Shown here: positions 38,318-47,900 of the stretch, piece by piece
Layout: the number at the start of each line of letters is the position of its first letter
How positions within the stretch are numbered: position 1 is the first letter of the stretch
Assembly: GCA_019635415.1 (NCBI GenBank)
Contig: JAHBZN010000001.1
Location: 1,397,953 to 1,461,952, forward strand
DNA from: Ramlibacter sp.
GTDB lineage: Bacteria > Pseudomonadota > Gammaproteobacteria > Burkholderiales > Burkholderiaceae_C
Length of the DNA stretch: 64,000 bases
Direction of reading: 5' to 3'
The notes under the pieces: generated by a model
The model's input: the letters and a program-made list of their open reading frames with translations, nothing else
Databases searched by the model: none
What the model was told of the DNA's origin: nothing
Made by a program: the position numbers and the translations under genes

Positions 38318-39883
38318 TTGACCGACCGACGCGCACTCCTGAAGCTGGCCACCGCCGCAGCAGGCACGCTCTGGCTGCCGCGCAGCGCCTGGAGCCAGCC
38401 GCGGCTGGCGGACGACCCGTTCACCCTGGGTGTGGCCAGTGGATCGCCGCTGGCCGACGGCGTGGTGCTGTGGACGCGCCTGGCCGCGCCTGCGCTGCGC
38501 GGTACCGCGCAGGCGCCCGTCACCGTGCAGTGGGAACTGTCCCATGACGAGGCCTTTGCGCGCGTGGTGCAGCGCGGCCAGGCCGTGGCCCTGCCGGAAC
38601 TGGGCCATTCGGTGCACGTGGAGGTGGCCGGCCTGCTGCCCGACCGCGGGTACTACTACCGCTTCAGGCTGGGCGACGCGACCAGCGCCATCGGGCGCAC
38701 GCGCACCCTGCCAGCCCCCGACGCCGCCCTGCAGCGACTGCGCCTGGCGTATGCCTCGTGCCAGCGCTGGGAGCACGGCTACTACAGCGCCTGGCGCCAC
38801 ATGCGCGCCGACGAACCCGACTTCGTGCTGTTCCTGGGCGACTACATCTACGAATACCCCGGCGCCCGGGACGCCGTGCGCCCCCCCACCGGCGGCTGGG
38901 TGCTGACGCTGGACGACTACCGCCAGCGGTACGCCCTGCACAAGAGCGATCCGGACCTTCAGGCCATGCACGCGGCCTGCCCCTGGCTGGTGACCTGGGA
39001 CGACCATGAGGTGCAGAACGACTACGCCGGCCTGGCCCCAGGCAGCAGCGGGCCCGGCGTGCCGGCTTTCGCCGCGCGGCGTGCGGCGGCCTACCAGGCC
39101 TACTACGAGCACATGCCGCTGCGTTCAGCGGTGCTTACCCGGGCCCTGCGCGGCCTGGGCGACGGGGCGGAGATGCGCATCTTCGGGCAGGCCCGTTTTG
39201 GCCAGCTTGCCAGCCTGTACCTGCTGGACGCCCGGCAGTACAAGGACGCACAGGTCTGCAATCGCGATGGCGCACCGGGCTCCAGCTACCTCGATCCGGC
39301 CACCTGTGCCGCATGGGAGGACCCCGGCCGTACCCTGCTTGGCCCCACCCAGGAGGCCTGGTTGAACGAGGCTTTCGGGCGTGCCAGCAAGGGCTGGAAC
39401 GTGGTGGGCCAGCAGACCGTGTTCGGCCAGCGCAATGCGCGCAGCCAGGGCGGGCGCTACCTGTGGAACGACGGCTGGGACGGCTACCCCGCCGCACGCA
39501 GGCGCCTGACGGACGCGTTGACGCGCCATCGCGTGGCGAACACCGTGATGCTGGGCGGTGACGTGCACGAAAACTGGGTCGGCCATCTCAAGGCGGACTA
39601 CGCGGACCCGGCCGCCCCTTCGCTGGGTGTGGAGTTCTGCGGAACCAGCCTGACCTCGCGTTCCTCCGGGGGCAACCGCAAGCTGGCTGATCGGCTGGCC
39701 ATCAACCCGCATTTCGTGTTTGCCGAGGCCGAACACCGCGGCTATGGCCTGGCGGAGTTCACGCCCGGTGTGCTCACGACCACCCTTCGCGTGGTGGACG
39801 ATGTGACCCGGCCCGACGCCCGCGTCAGCACGCTGGCGCGGTTCAGCGTGGCGGCCGGACGGCCCGTGGTGGAAAAGGCCTGA
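38318..39883 (+). CDS. phoD: PhoD-family alkaline phosphatase
   Basis: A 521-residue secreted phosphatase from TTG 38318. A Tat signal D-R-R-A-L-L-K begins three residues in and cleavage is likely near residue 27. The fibronectin-like N-terminal domain opens F-T-L-G-V-A-S-G-S-P. The metallophosphatase domain has F-L-G-D-Y-I-Y-E, W-D-D-H-E-V-Q-N-D-Y and G-G-D-V-H-E-N-W, the iron/calcium ligands. It releases phosphate from esters outside the cytoplasm and is usually PhoB-regulated, though no Pho box is evident. No ATG precedes the Tat motif in a sensible position, hence the TTG start. Confidence 0.9.
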   Translation: MTDRRALLKLATAAAGTLWLPRSAWSQPRLADDPFTLGVASGSPLADGVVLWTRLAAPALRGTAQAPVTVQWELSHDEAFARVVQRGQAVALPELGHSVHVEVAGLLPDRGYYYRFRLGDATSAIGRTRTLPAPDAALQRLRLAYASCQRWEHGYYSAWRHMRADEPDFVLFLGDYIYEYPGARDAVRPPTGGWVLTLDDYRQRYALHKSDPDLQAMHAACPWLVTWDDHEVQNDYAGLAPGSSGPGVPAFAARRAAAYQAYYEHMPLRSAVLTRALRGLGDGAEMRIFGQARFGQLASLYLLDARQYKDAQVCNRDGAPGSSYLDPATCAAWEDPGRTLLGPTQEAWLNEAFGRASKGWNVVGQQTVFGQRNARSQGGRYLWNDGWDGYPAARRRLTDALTRHRVANTVMLGGDVHENWVGHLKADYADPAAPSLGVEFCGTSLTSRSSGGNRKLADRLAINPHFVFAEAEHRGYGLAEFTPGVLTTTLRVVDDVTRPDARVSTLARFSVAAGRPVVEKA

Positions 39884-39887
39884 TCCG

Positions 39888-42617
39888 ATGCGCCTGCGCT
39901 GGCTGGTCCTGTTCCTGCTGGCCTGCCTGTGGCAGGGACCGGCCCGGGCCCAGGCGTCGGTGGTGCTCGGCAACGAAGGCAGTTACGGGCTGTCGCGCGT
40001 CTTCGACCACATGGAGGACCCGGGCGGAGCCATGACGCTGGCGCAGGTGCTCCAGCCCGCAGCGCAAGCCCGCTTCGTGGCCGTGGCCCGCGACACCGGC
40101 GCGACCTTCACCAACTTCGGCCTGACTTCATCCGCCATCTGGCTGCGCGCGGACCTGCGCACCCCTCCCGGCGCGCCGCATGAATGGCTGCTGGAGGTGG
40201 CCTACCCGCCGCTGGATCGCATTGACCTCTATGTGCCCGACGGAAACGGCGGCTACACGCATTCCCAGGCCGGCGATACGGTGGACCCGCGCGACCGCGT
40301 GCCGCACCGCAACCATGTGCTGCGGGCCTCGCTGCCGCCGGGCGAAAGCCACATGATCTACATGCGGATCGCCTCGCAGGGGCCGGTCTCTGCGCCGACG
40401 CGGCTGTGGCAACCGGCCGCGCTGGCCGCCAGCGACCAGTCCACCTTTGCCGCGCTGAGCCTGTACTTCGGGCTGCTGCTGGGTCTGCTGTTCTACAACC
40501 TCCTGCTCTACCTTTCGGTGCGCGACACGGCCTTCCTGCTGTACGTGGCTTTCGCGGCGGGCATGGGCGTGGCGCAGGCGTCACTCACGGGTTTCGGGCC
40601 CCGCTTCATCTGGACGGACTGGTCGTGGTGGATCGCGGTGTCCCCCAACGTCGGGAATTCGGTGGCGGCGGTGTTCGGCATGCTGTTCGCGCGCCATTTC
40701 CTGGCCAGTGCCACGCGCATGCCCTGGATCGACCGGCTCGTGGTGGCGCTGGTGGTGGGCTGGTTCGTCAACTTCATTGCGGCGCTGACCCTGCCGTACA
40801 CGGTGTCGGCCTGGCTGTCCACGGTCCTGGCGCCCGTGAGCGTGGTGGCGCTGGTGACGGCGGGCGTCCAGGGGGTGCGCCTGCGGCATCCGGGCGCGGG
40901 GTATTTCCTGGGCGCCTGGACGATGCTGCTGATCGGTGTGGCCGCGCTCACCTTGCACAACACCGGCCTGTTGCCGTCCAACCTGTTCACCGCCAACTCG
41001 CTGCTGATCGGCTCGGCACTCGAGATGGTCATGCTGTCGTTCGCGCTGGGGGATCGCATCAACGGCGTGCGCCGCGAGAAGGAGCAGGTCCAGGCCCGCA
41101 TCGAGGCCGAGCACGCGCTGGTGGAAGCGCTCAGGGAGTCCCAGGAGCGCTACAAGACGCTGCTGGAGGAGCGCGAGATCATTCTGGAGAGCTCGATCGT
41201 CGGCATCGCCTTTCTCACACCGGAAGGGCGGTTTCGCTGGGCCAACCAGGCGATGCTGCAGATATTTGCCGCGGGCGACCAGCCGATCACGTCCATGGAG
41301 CCGTTCTACCTCAGCCGCGAGCAGTACCTGCGCGTGGGCGGTGAGGTGGCCGACGCGATCCGCCGTGGCGAGGTCTACGAGCAGGAACTGGAGGTGCAGC
41401 AGGCCGACGGCAAGCGCATCTGGATTTCGCTGTCCGGCAAGGCGGTGAGCCACCGTGACCTGACCCAGGGGACGGTCTGGGTGATCATGGACATCACCCG
41501 GCGCAAGACGCTCGAGGCGGAGCTCAAGCGCACGTCGTCGGAGCGCGAGGCCATTCTCAACAGCGCCACGGTGGGCATCGTGCTGTCGGTGGCCCGGCGC
41601 CACGAATGGGTCAATGACAAGTTCGCGAGCATGTTGGGCTACCCGAGGCAGGTGCTGATCGGGCAGGGCTCTGAATACATCCATGCCGACCTGGACGCCT
41701 GGCAGCAGTTCGGCCAGGAGGCACGGGCCTCGCTGGTCGAGACGGGCACCTACATCTGTGAACGGCAGCTTCGGCGGCGCGATGGCAGCCTGCTGTGGGT
41801 CGAGATGGGTGGCAGCTGCATCCGGCCCCAGGAGCCCGATTCGGGGGTGATCTGGACCTTCCTGGACATCACCGAGCGCAAGCGCTCCGAGCAGGAGAGC
41901 CGGGAGGCGCTGGAGCAGCAGAAGGCGCTGAACGAGCTGCGCACGCGTTTCGTGGCCATGACCAGCCACGAGTTCCGCACACCGCTGGCGGCGATCCTTT
42001 CCGCCGGCGAGCTGCTGCGCGACTACGGTGACCGGCTTCCCGCGGACGAAAAAGCCGAACTGCTGGACAGCATTGCCGCGGCGGTGCAGCGCATGTCCCG
42101 CATGATGGACCGTGTGCTGCTGCTGGGCAAGGCCGATGCGCAGATGCTGGAGTTCGCGCCGCAACCTCTCGATCTGGTCCCCCTGTGCCGCCAGTTCGTG
42201 GACGAGGCCAAGGCCCAGCACCCGGATTCCGCGAGCGAGGTGGTCACGGCTTTTGCGCCCGACCTGCGGCGCGGCCTCTATGACGAAAAATTGCTGCGCC
42301 ACATCTTTGGCAACCTGCTGTCCAACGCGCTGAAGTACTCGCCGGGGGGCGGCACGGTGCGCTTCAGCGTGCGTCACGACGACAAGGGCAACACGGTGTT
42401 CGAGGTGGCCGATCAGGGCATCGGCATCCCGGCGGACGAGATCACCCACCTGTTTGAATCGTTTCACCGGGCCAGCAACGTCGGTGACATCCAGGGCACC
42501 GGCCTAGGACTGGCCATCGTCAAGACCGCGGTGGACAAGCACGGTGGCCGCATCGAGGTCGACAGCGTGCCTGGCGAGGGCACGCGCTTCGGGGTCTGGC
42601 TGCCGCCGACGGCCTAG
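39888..42617 (+). CDS. 7TMR-DISM sensor histidine kinase with two PAS domains
   Basis: A 909-residue membrane kinase. After a signal peptide (about 1-22) comes an extracellular DISMED2-type beta domain (about 40-165), then seven membrane helices (about 180-385), the 7TMR-DISM arrangement. A coiled coil and two PAS domains (about 420-535 and 545-665; S-S-I-V-G-I-A-F and S-A-T-V-G-I-V-L openings) lead to the HisKA domain with H694 (TSHEFRTPL) and a HATPase domain (N-L-L-S-N-A-L-K-Y-S, D-Q-G-I-G-I-P, G-T-G-L-G-L-A-I-V). No receiver domain or response regulator gene is adjacent, so it is an orphan kinase. It starts 4 bases after phoD. Confidence 0.92.
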   Translation: MRLRWLVLFLLACLWQGPARAQASVVLGNEGSYGLSRVFDHMEDPGGAMTLAQVLQPAAQARFVAVARDTGATFTNFGLTSSAIWLRADLRTPPGAPHEWLLEVAYPPLDRIDLYVPDGNGGYTHSQAGDTVDPRDRVPHRNHVLRASLPPGESHMIYMRIASQGPVSAPTRLWQPAALAASDQSTFAALSLYFGLLLGLLFYNLLLYLSVRDTAFLLYVAFAAGMGVAQASLTGFGPRFIWTDWSWWIAVSPNVGNSVAAVFGMLFARHFLASATRMPWIDRLVVALVVGWFVNFIAALTLPYTVSAWLSTVLAPVSVVALVTAGVQGVRLRHPGAGYFLGAWTMLLIGVAALTLHNTGLLPSNLFTANSLLIGSALEMVMLSFALGDRINGVRREKEQVQARIEAEHALVEALRESQERYKTLLEEREIILESSIVGIAFLTPEGRFRWANQAMLQIFAAGDQPITSMEPFYLSREQYLRVGGEVADAIRRGEVYEQELEVQQADGKRIWISLSGKAVSHRDLTQGTVWVIMDITRRKTLEAELKRTSSEREAILNSATVGIVLSVARRHEWVNDKFASMLGYPRQVLIGQGSEYIHADLDAWQQFGQEARASLVETGTYICERQLRRRDGSLLWVEMGGSCIRPQEPDSGVIWTFLDITERKRSEQESREALEQQKALNELRTRFVAMTSHEFRTPLAAILSAGELLRDYGDRLPADEKAELLDSIAAAVQRMSRMMDRVLLLGKADAQMLEFAPQPLDLVPLCRQFVDEAKAQHPDSASEVVTAFAPDLRRGLYDEKLLRHIFGNLLSNALKYSPGGGTVRFSVRHDDKGNTVFEVADQGIGIPADEITHLFESFHRASNVGDIQGTGLGLAIVKTAVDKHGGRIEVDSVPGEGTRFGVWLPPTA

Positions 42618-43336
42618 CGCAGCACCTCGAGCAGCCGGTCCAGCCCGCCGCTGTTGATGGCCACCATGGCCTGCTCGCGCACCGCCGGCTTGGCATGGTA
42701 GGCCACGGAGAGACCCGCCACGCCCATCATGGGCAGGTCATTGGCGCCGTCGCCCATGGCGATCGCCTGCTTCGGGCTGATGCCCAGTGCGGCGCAGGTC
42801 TCCAGCAGCATCTTGCGCTTTTCGGCGCCATCGCAGATGTCGCCCCAGGGCTGGTCCACCAGGCGGCCGGTCAGTTGCCCGCAGTTGGGGCCGGACTCCA
42901 CCTCCAGCACATTGGAGCGCGTGAAATCGATGCCCAGCGTGTCGCGCACCCGGTCGGTGAAAAAGGTGAACCCGCCCGACACCAGCAGCACCTTCAGTCC
43001 AGCGGCCTTGCAGGCGGCCACCAGCTCGGCCGCGCCGGGATTGATCTGCAGCCGGGTGGTGTAGACCTGTTCCATGTCGGCCACCGTCACCCCGCGCAGC
43101 AGGGCCACGCGTTCGCGCAGGCTCTGCTTGTAGTCGGTGATCTCGCCGCGCATCGCGGCTTCGGTGATGGCGGCCACTTCTTCCTTGCGGCCGGCCGCGT
43201 CGGCGATCTCGTCCACGCACTCGATGTTGATGAGCGTGGAGTCCATGTCGAACGCGATGAGCCGGAAGTCCGCCAGGTTCAGCGGCGGGGTGAAGTTCCG
43301 GACCACGAGTCCGGGGGCGAATTCCTGTGGGGTCAT
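42614..43336 (-). CDS. serB: Phosphoserine phosphatase
   Basis: A 240-residue HAD-family phosphatase. The nucleophile motif is A-F-D-M-D-S-T-L-I-N-I-E, motif II serine in L-L-V-S-G-G-F, the lysine in P-K-Q-A, and motif III G-D-G-A-N-D-L-P-M. This is the SerB pattern, the last step of serine synthesis. It lacks the N-terminal ACT domains of larger forms. The stop codon shares CTAG with the stop of the convergent kinase gene. The start ATG 43336 lies next to an interspersed repeat. Confidence 0.94.
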   Translation of the reverse strand: MTPQEFAPGLVVRNFTPPLNLADFRLIAFDMDSTLINIECVDEIADAAGRKEEVAAITEAAMRGEITDYKQSLRERVALLRGVTVADMEQVYTTRLQINPGAAELVAACKAAGLKVLLVSGGFTFFTDRVRDTLGIDFTRSNVLEVESGPNCGQLTGRLVDQPWGDICDGAEKRKMLLETCAALGISPKQAIAMGDGANDLPMMGVAGLSVAYHAKPAVREQAMVAINSGGLDRLLEVLR

Positions 43337-43343
43337 GGGGAAA

Positions 43344-43402
43344 GTGCTATGAATTTGGTAGCTGCCCGTGGCCGTTCGACAAGGGCTACAGGCCTGTTTG
43401 AT
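43344..43402 (+). repeat. Interspersed repeat copy 3
   Basis: GTGCTATGAATTTGGTAGCTG is followed by ACAAGGGCTACAGGCCTGTTTG. Module order and spacing match copies 1 and 2. It lies upstream of serB and borders a less GC-rich stretch (about 43403-44420). Confidence 0.6.
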
Positions 43403-43610
43403 CACAAACTGCCCGAATTGTACGCAGCAATGGTGCAGCAAGGCGCGCAGGGCAGTGCACCTCAACTGCCAGTAGCGACTGGCCAATGACAGAAGGGCTG
43501 ATGAGTGGGCGCCGTTGCTGATGTCCACTGCAGTGGGGTAATAAAGTTCGAATGGCGTCTCTCAGGGATTTATAGTTTGGGGCACCACCTGATTCGGGAC
43601 TAAACAGACC

Positions 43611-44042
43611 ATGTCGACTCTGGAACGAGCCATCGCACTTGCCGCCGAAGCGCACGCAGGACAGACCGACAAGGCGAATCAGCCCTACATTCTGCATCCC
43701 CTACGGGTCATGTTGCGGGTCCACGGCACAAGCGAACGGATTGCAGCGGTTCTGCACGATGTCGTGGAGGATTCAACTGTCACCATCCCTCGTCTTGCGG
43801 AAGAGGGCTTCTCCGCCGACATTCTGGCCGCGATTGAAGCGCTTACCAAGAAGCCGGGTGAATCCCGTTTGCAGGCGGCAGTGCGTGCCGCTGCCGATCC
43901 CATTGCCCGCGTCGTGAAGCTCGCAGACAACACGGAGAATTCGGATCTTTCACGGATTCCAGAACCGACGCCAAAGGACTATGCGCGCTTGGAGGAATAC
44001 AAGGCTGTCCGCGCGATTCTTCTCGCGTCAAATCCAGGCTGA
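43611..44042 (+). CDS. Small HD-domain (SpoT/MESH1-like) hydrolase
   Basis: A 143-residue stand-alone HD domain. Q-P-Y-I-L-H-P-L-R (H29), H49-D50 in V-L-H-D-V-V-E-D-S, and D in V-V-K-L-A-D-N follow the order of the (p)ppGpp hydrolase domain of SpoT and of small alarmone hydrolases such as MESH1. It lacks the synthetase, TGS and ACT domains of RelA. It may degrade alarmones or NADPH-like nucleotides. Codon use is less GC-rich than in the flanking genes, suggesting a gained gene. It has no close neighbours on either side. Confidence 0.85.
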   Translation: MSTLERAIALAAEAHAGQTDKANQPYILHPLRVMLRVHGTSERIAAVLHDVVEDSTVTIPRLAEEGFSADILAAIEALTKKPGESRLQAAVRAAADPIARVVKLADNTENSDLSRIPEPTPKDYARLEEYKAVRAILLASNPG

Positions 44043-44423
44043 CCTGCCGTCCGTCACCAGGACACAGTACAGCGGCCCCGGCCTGATTCCGGGATCCGCA
44101 ACACCTACCGATGTCGAATTTGCTTCTTTGTTCCCTGTCCGCGCGCGTCGCGCCTGCTGCACTGGTCCATGTGGTTCTTAACCTGACGCGGGCGCCCACC
44201 GTTTGGGGCTGGGAGCGCCGGCGCGACAAGTGGAGTTCTTGGGCAGCGTTCGAACCGTGCGTCAGCGCCAGCCTGCACCGTCAGTTCGAGTGGTCTTTGT
44301 TCCCGTCTTCGGTATGTGCCTCCTGATGTTATTTGGAAGCCTCGGGCAAGTCGCTCGAGTTTGAGTCATCCCTGCGCCATTGGGCCTCTGCGGCCGTTCC
44401 CGAAACTTCTATCGTCTGTTCCC
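44043..44423. other. Intergenic stretch with no supported gene
   Basis: This 381-base gap is less GC-rich than the surroundings, contains short open frames without start signals or recognisable similarity, and shows no clear dyad or terminator. Together with 43403-43610 it forms the borders of the HD-hydrolase gene and may be remnant DNA from its acquisition. Confidence 0.5.
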
Positions 44424-44960
44424 ATGAAAATCCTGGCCCTCTGCGGCAGCCTGAGAAAGCAATCCCGCAGCATGGCGCTGCTGCAGGCCGCGCAGCACCT
44501 GGCTGCGCCCGGTGTGACGCTGGAAATCTTCAACAGCCTGGCCGATATTCCGCTGTTCAACCCCGACGACGAGTCGGCCCCCGCAGGCGGTGTGCGGGCA
44601 CTCTGGTCCGCGGTCACGCAGGCCGACGCCGTGCTCATTGCCAGCCCGGAGTACGCGCACGGCGTGACCGGCGCCCTCAAGAACGCGCTGGACTGGCTGG
44701 TGGGCCATGAGCCGTTCGCGGGCAAGCCGGTGGCGGTGTTCAATCCCTCGCACCGGGCCGAGCATGCCGACGCCGCCCTCAGGGAAATCCTGAGCACCAT
44801 GGCCGCCGCGCTGGTGCCGGGCACCTGCCTGCGCATTGCCGTGACGGCCTCTGACCTCGACGTGCCGGGGCTGTGCGCCGACCCCGAGGTGGCGCCCCTG
44901 ATTCGCCAGGCGCTCGAGGCGCTGGCCGCCTGGCACGCCGAAGGCCCGGCCGGCGCCTAG
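44424..44960 (+). CDS. NADPH-dependent FMN reductase
   Basis: A 178-residue flavodoxin-like protein. The phosphate-binding loop is C-G-S-L-R-K-Q-S-R-S near residues 7-16, and the S-P-E-Y-A-H-G-V-T-G-A-L-K-N-A-L-D-W segment near 77-94 is the family signature of NADPH-dependent FMN reductases that include chromate and azo reductases. It reduces flavin or quinone-like substrates. Its stop shares CTAG with the convergent mfd stop. The start lies after the low-GC gap. Confidence 0.92.
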   Translation: MKILALCGSLRKQSRSMALLQAAQHLAAPGVTLEIFNSLADIPLFNPDDESAPAGGVRALWSAVTQADAVLIASPEYAHGVTGALKNALDWLVGHEPFAGKPVAVFNPSHRAEHADAALREILSTMAAALVPGTCLRIAVTASDLDVPGLCADPEVAPLIRQALEALAAWHAEGPAGA

Positions 44961-47900
44961 TGCGCTGCCGGGGCCTCGGCCGTGGCCGGGGTGCCGAGGC
45001 TGCGCAGCACGTCGCGCACCATCTGGGCCCGGTCCTTGGGCTCCTTGAGTTCGCGCTCGATGCGCAGCTTCTCGTTGCCGGCCAGCTTGATGTGCCTGTT
45101 CTTCTGGATCAGCTGGATGATGCGCATCGGATCGACCGGCGGGTTGGGCCGGAAGGTGATGTTGATCACCCCGGGCGCGGCGTCGACCTTGACCACGCCG
45201 TAGGGCTTGGCCAGCACGCGCAGGCGGTGCACGTCGATCAGGGTCTGGGCCTGTGGAGGCAGCTTGCCGAAGCGGTCCACGATCTCCTCGAGCAGGGCAT
45301 CGATCTGGTCGGAGTTTCGGGCGGTGGCCAGCTTCTTGTAGAAGCTCAGGCGCAGGTGCACGTCGCCGCAGTAATCGTCAGGCAGCAGGGCCGGGGCGTG
45401 CAGGTTGATATCGGTGGTGACGCTGAGCGGGCTCAGCAGGTCGGGCTCCTGGCCGGCCTTGAGGCTGCGCACCGCCTCGCTGAGCATCTCGTTGTAGAGC
45501 TGGAAACCGATCTCCAGCATGTTGCCGCTCTGGTTCTCGCCCAGCACCTCGCCGGCGCCGCGGATCTCCAGGTCGTGCATGGCCAGGTAGAAGCCGCTGC
45601 CCAGTTCCTCCATCTGCTGGATGGCCTCGAGCCGCTGGCTCGCCTGCTTGGTCAGGCTCTCGGTGTCGGGCACCATGAGGTAGGCGTAGGCCTGATGGTG
45701 GCTGCGGCCCACGCGCCCGCGCAGCTGGTGCAGCTGGGCCAGGCCAAAACGGTCGGCCCGGCTCATGACGATGGTGTTGGCGGTGGGGACGTCAATGCCG
45801 GTCTCGATGATGGTGGAGCACAGCAGCAGGTTGTAGCGCTGGGCCACGAAGTCGCGCATGACTTTTTCCAGCTCCCGCTCCGGCATCTGGCCATGGGCCA
45901 CGGCAATGCGCGCCTCGGGCAAGACTTCCTCGAGCTTGAGCCGCCGGTTCTCGATGGTCTCCACCTCGTTGTGCAGGAAGTAGACCTGGCCGCCGCGCTT
46001 GAGTTCGCGCAGCACCGCCTCGCGGATCACGCCGTTGCCTTCGTTGCGCACAAAGGTCTTGATGGCCAGGCGGCGCTGCGGCGCGGTGGCGATCACGCTG
46101 AGGTCGCGCAGGCCTTCCAGCGCCATGCCCAAGGTGCGCGGAATGGGGGTGGCGGTGAGCGTGAGCACGTCCACCTCGGCACGCAGGGCCTTCATGGCCT
46201 CCTTGTGGCGCACGCCAAAGCGGTGCTCTTCGTCGATGATGAGCAGGCCCAGGTTCTTGAAACGGGTGGACTCGCTGAGCAGCTTGTGCGTGCCCACCAC
46301 GATGTCCACGCTGCCGTCGGCGATGCCCTTGATGGAGGCGGTGATCTCCTTGCCTGAGCGGAAGCGCGAGACCTCGGCCACCTTGACCGGCCACTTCGAG
46401 AAGCGGTCCACCAGTGTCTGGTAGTGCTGCTCGGCCAGCAGCGTGGTGGGCGCGAGGAAGGCCACCTGCTTGCCGCCGGTCACGGCAATGAAGGCCGCGC
46501 GCAGCGCCACCTCGGTCTTGCCGAAGCCGACGTCACCGCAGACCAGGCGGTCCATGGGCTGCGGGCTGATCATGTCCTGGATCACCGCGTGGATGGCGCC
46601 GCGCTGGTCGGCAGTCTCCTCAAACCCGAAGTCGTTGGCAAAGGTCTCGTAGTCCTGCGGGCTGTAGCGGAAGGCGTGGCCTTCGCGCGCGGCGCGGCGG
46701 GCGTAGATGTTGAGCAGCTCGGCGGCGGAGTCCCGCACCTGCTGGGCGGCCTTGCGCCTGGCCTTCTCCCACTGCCCGCTGCCCAGCTTGTGCAGTGGCG
46801 CCTCGTCGGCGCTGACGCCGGTGTAGCGGCTGATCTGGTGCAACTGGCTGACCGGCACGTAGAGCGTGGCCTTGTCGGCGTATTCGAGGTGCAGGAACTC
46901 CTGCGCCGTGCTGGCCCCTTCGGCGCCGGTGCCCGGGCCCAGGTCCATGTTGATCAGGCCCTTGTAGCGGCCGATGCCGTGCTGGGCGTGGACCACCGGA
47001 TCGCCTACGTTGAGTTCGCTCAGGTCCTTGATCAGCGCCTCGACATCGCTGACCTGCTCCTGCTTGCGCCGCCGGCGCGTCGTGGGCCCGGCGGCGAACA
47101 GCTCGGTCTCGGTGATGAAGTCCAGGCCCTCCTCGAGCCAGCAGAAGCCCGCGCTCAGCGCGGCCGTGGCGATGCCCAGCGGTTCGTCGCTGGCCTGGAA
47201 CTCGGCCAGCGAATCAAAGGCCGGCGGCACCACATGGCTGGCACGCAGGAAGTCCAGCAGGCTTTCGCGCCGGCCATCGCTTTCGGCCAGCAGCAGCACC
47301 CGGTGCGCGGTGTTGCGCAGGTGGTCCTTGAGGCGGCCCAGCGGCTCTTCCGCGCCCCGCACCACCGACAGCGCGCCCAGCTTCTGGAAGTGGGCGTTGT
47401 CGGCGACGTCCTCCACCGCCGGGCGGATCGCCAGTTGCGCGTGCTCGTTGGACAGGGCGTAGAACTGCTCGGTGCCCAGAAACAGGGCTTGCGGCGGCAG
47501 CACCGGGCGCTCGGGGTCGCCCTGGACCAGCCGGTAGCGGTCCTTGGTGTCCTGCCAGAACTGCTGGAACGCGGGTTCCAGGTCGCCATGCAGCACCACC
47601 GTGGCCTGCGGCCCCAGGTAGTCGAAGACGGTGGCCGTGTCTTCGAAGAACAGCGGCAGGTAGTACTCGATGCCGGCGGTGGCAATGCCCTGGCCAATGT
47701 CCTTGTAGATGCGGCTCTTGGTCGGGTCGCCCTCCAGCAGTTCGCGCCAGCGGCTGCGAAAGCGCGCGCGGGCCGGCTCGTCCATGGGGAATTCACGGCC
47801 GGGGAGCAGCCGCACCTCGGGCACGGGGTACAGGCTGCGCTGGGTGTCGGGATCGAAGGTGCGGATGCTGTCGATCTCGTCGTCGAACAGGTCCACGCGG

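Noticed and set aside
40581..42467. Minus-strand open frame of 628 codons over the 7TM kinase
   Set aside because: The plus-strand kinase has clear PAS, HisKA and HATPase motifs; the antisense frame is a shadow.
44111..44326. Short plus-strand open frame of 71 codons
   Set aside because: No ribosome-binding site, no recognisable similarity and composition like the surrounding non-coding stretch.
43403..44423. Integron cassette around the HD hydrolase
   Set aside because: Small HD proteins do occur in cassettes, but no attC-like core sites or integrase were seen.
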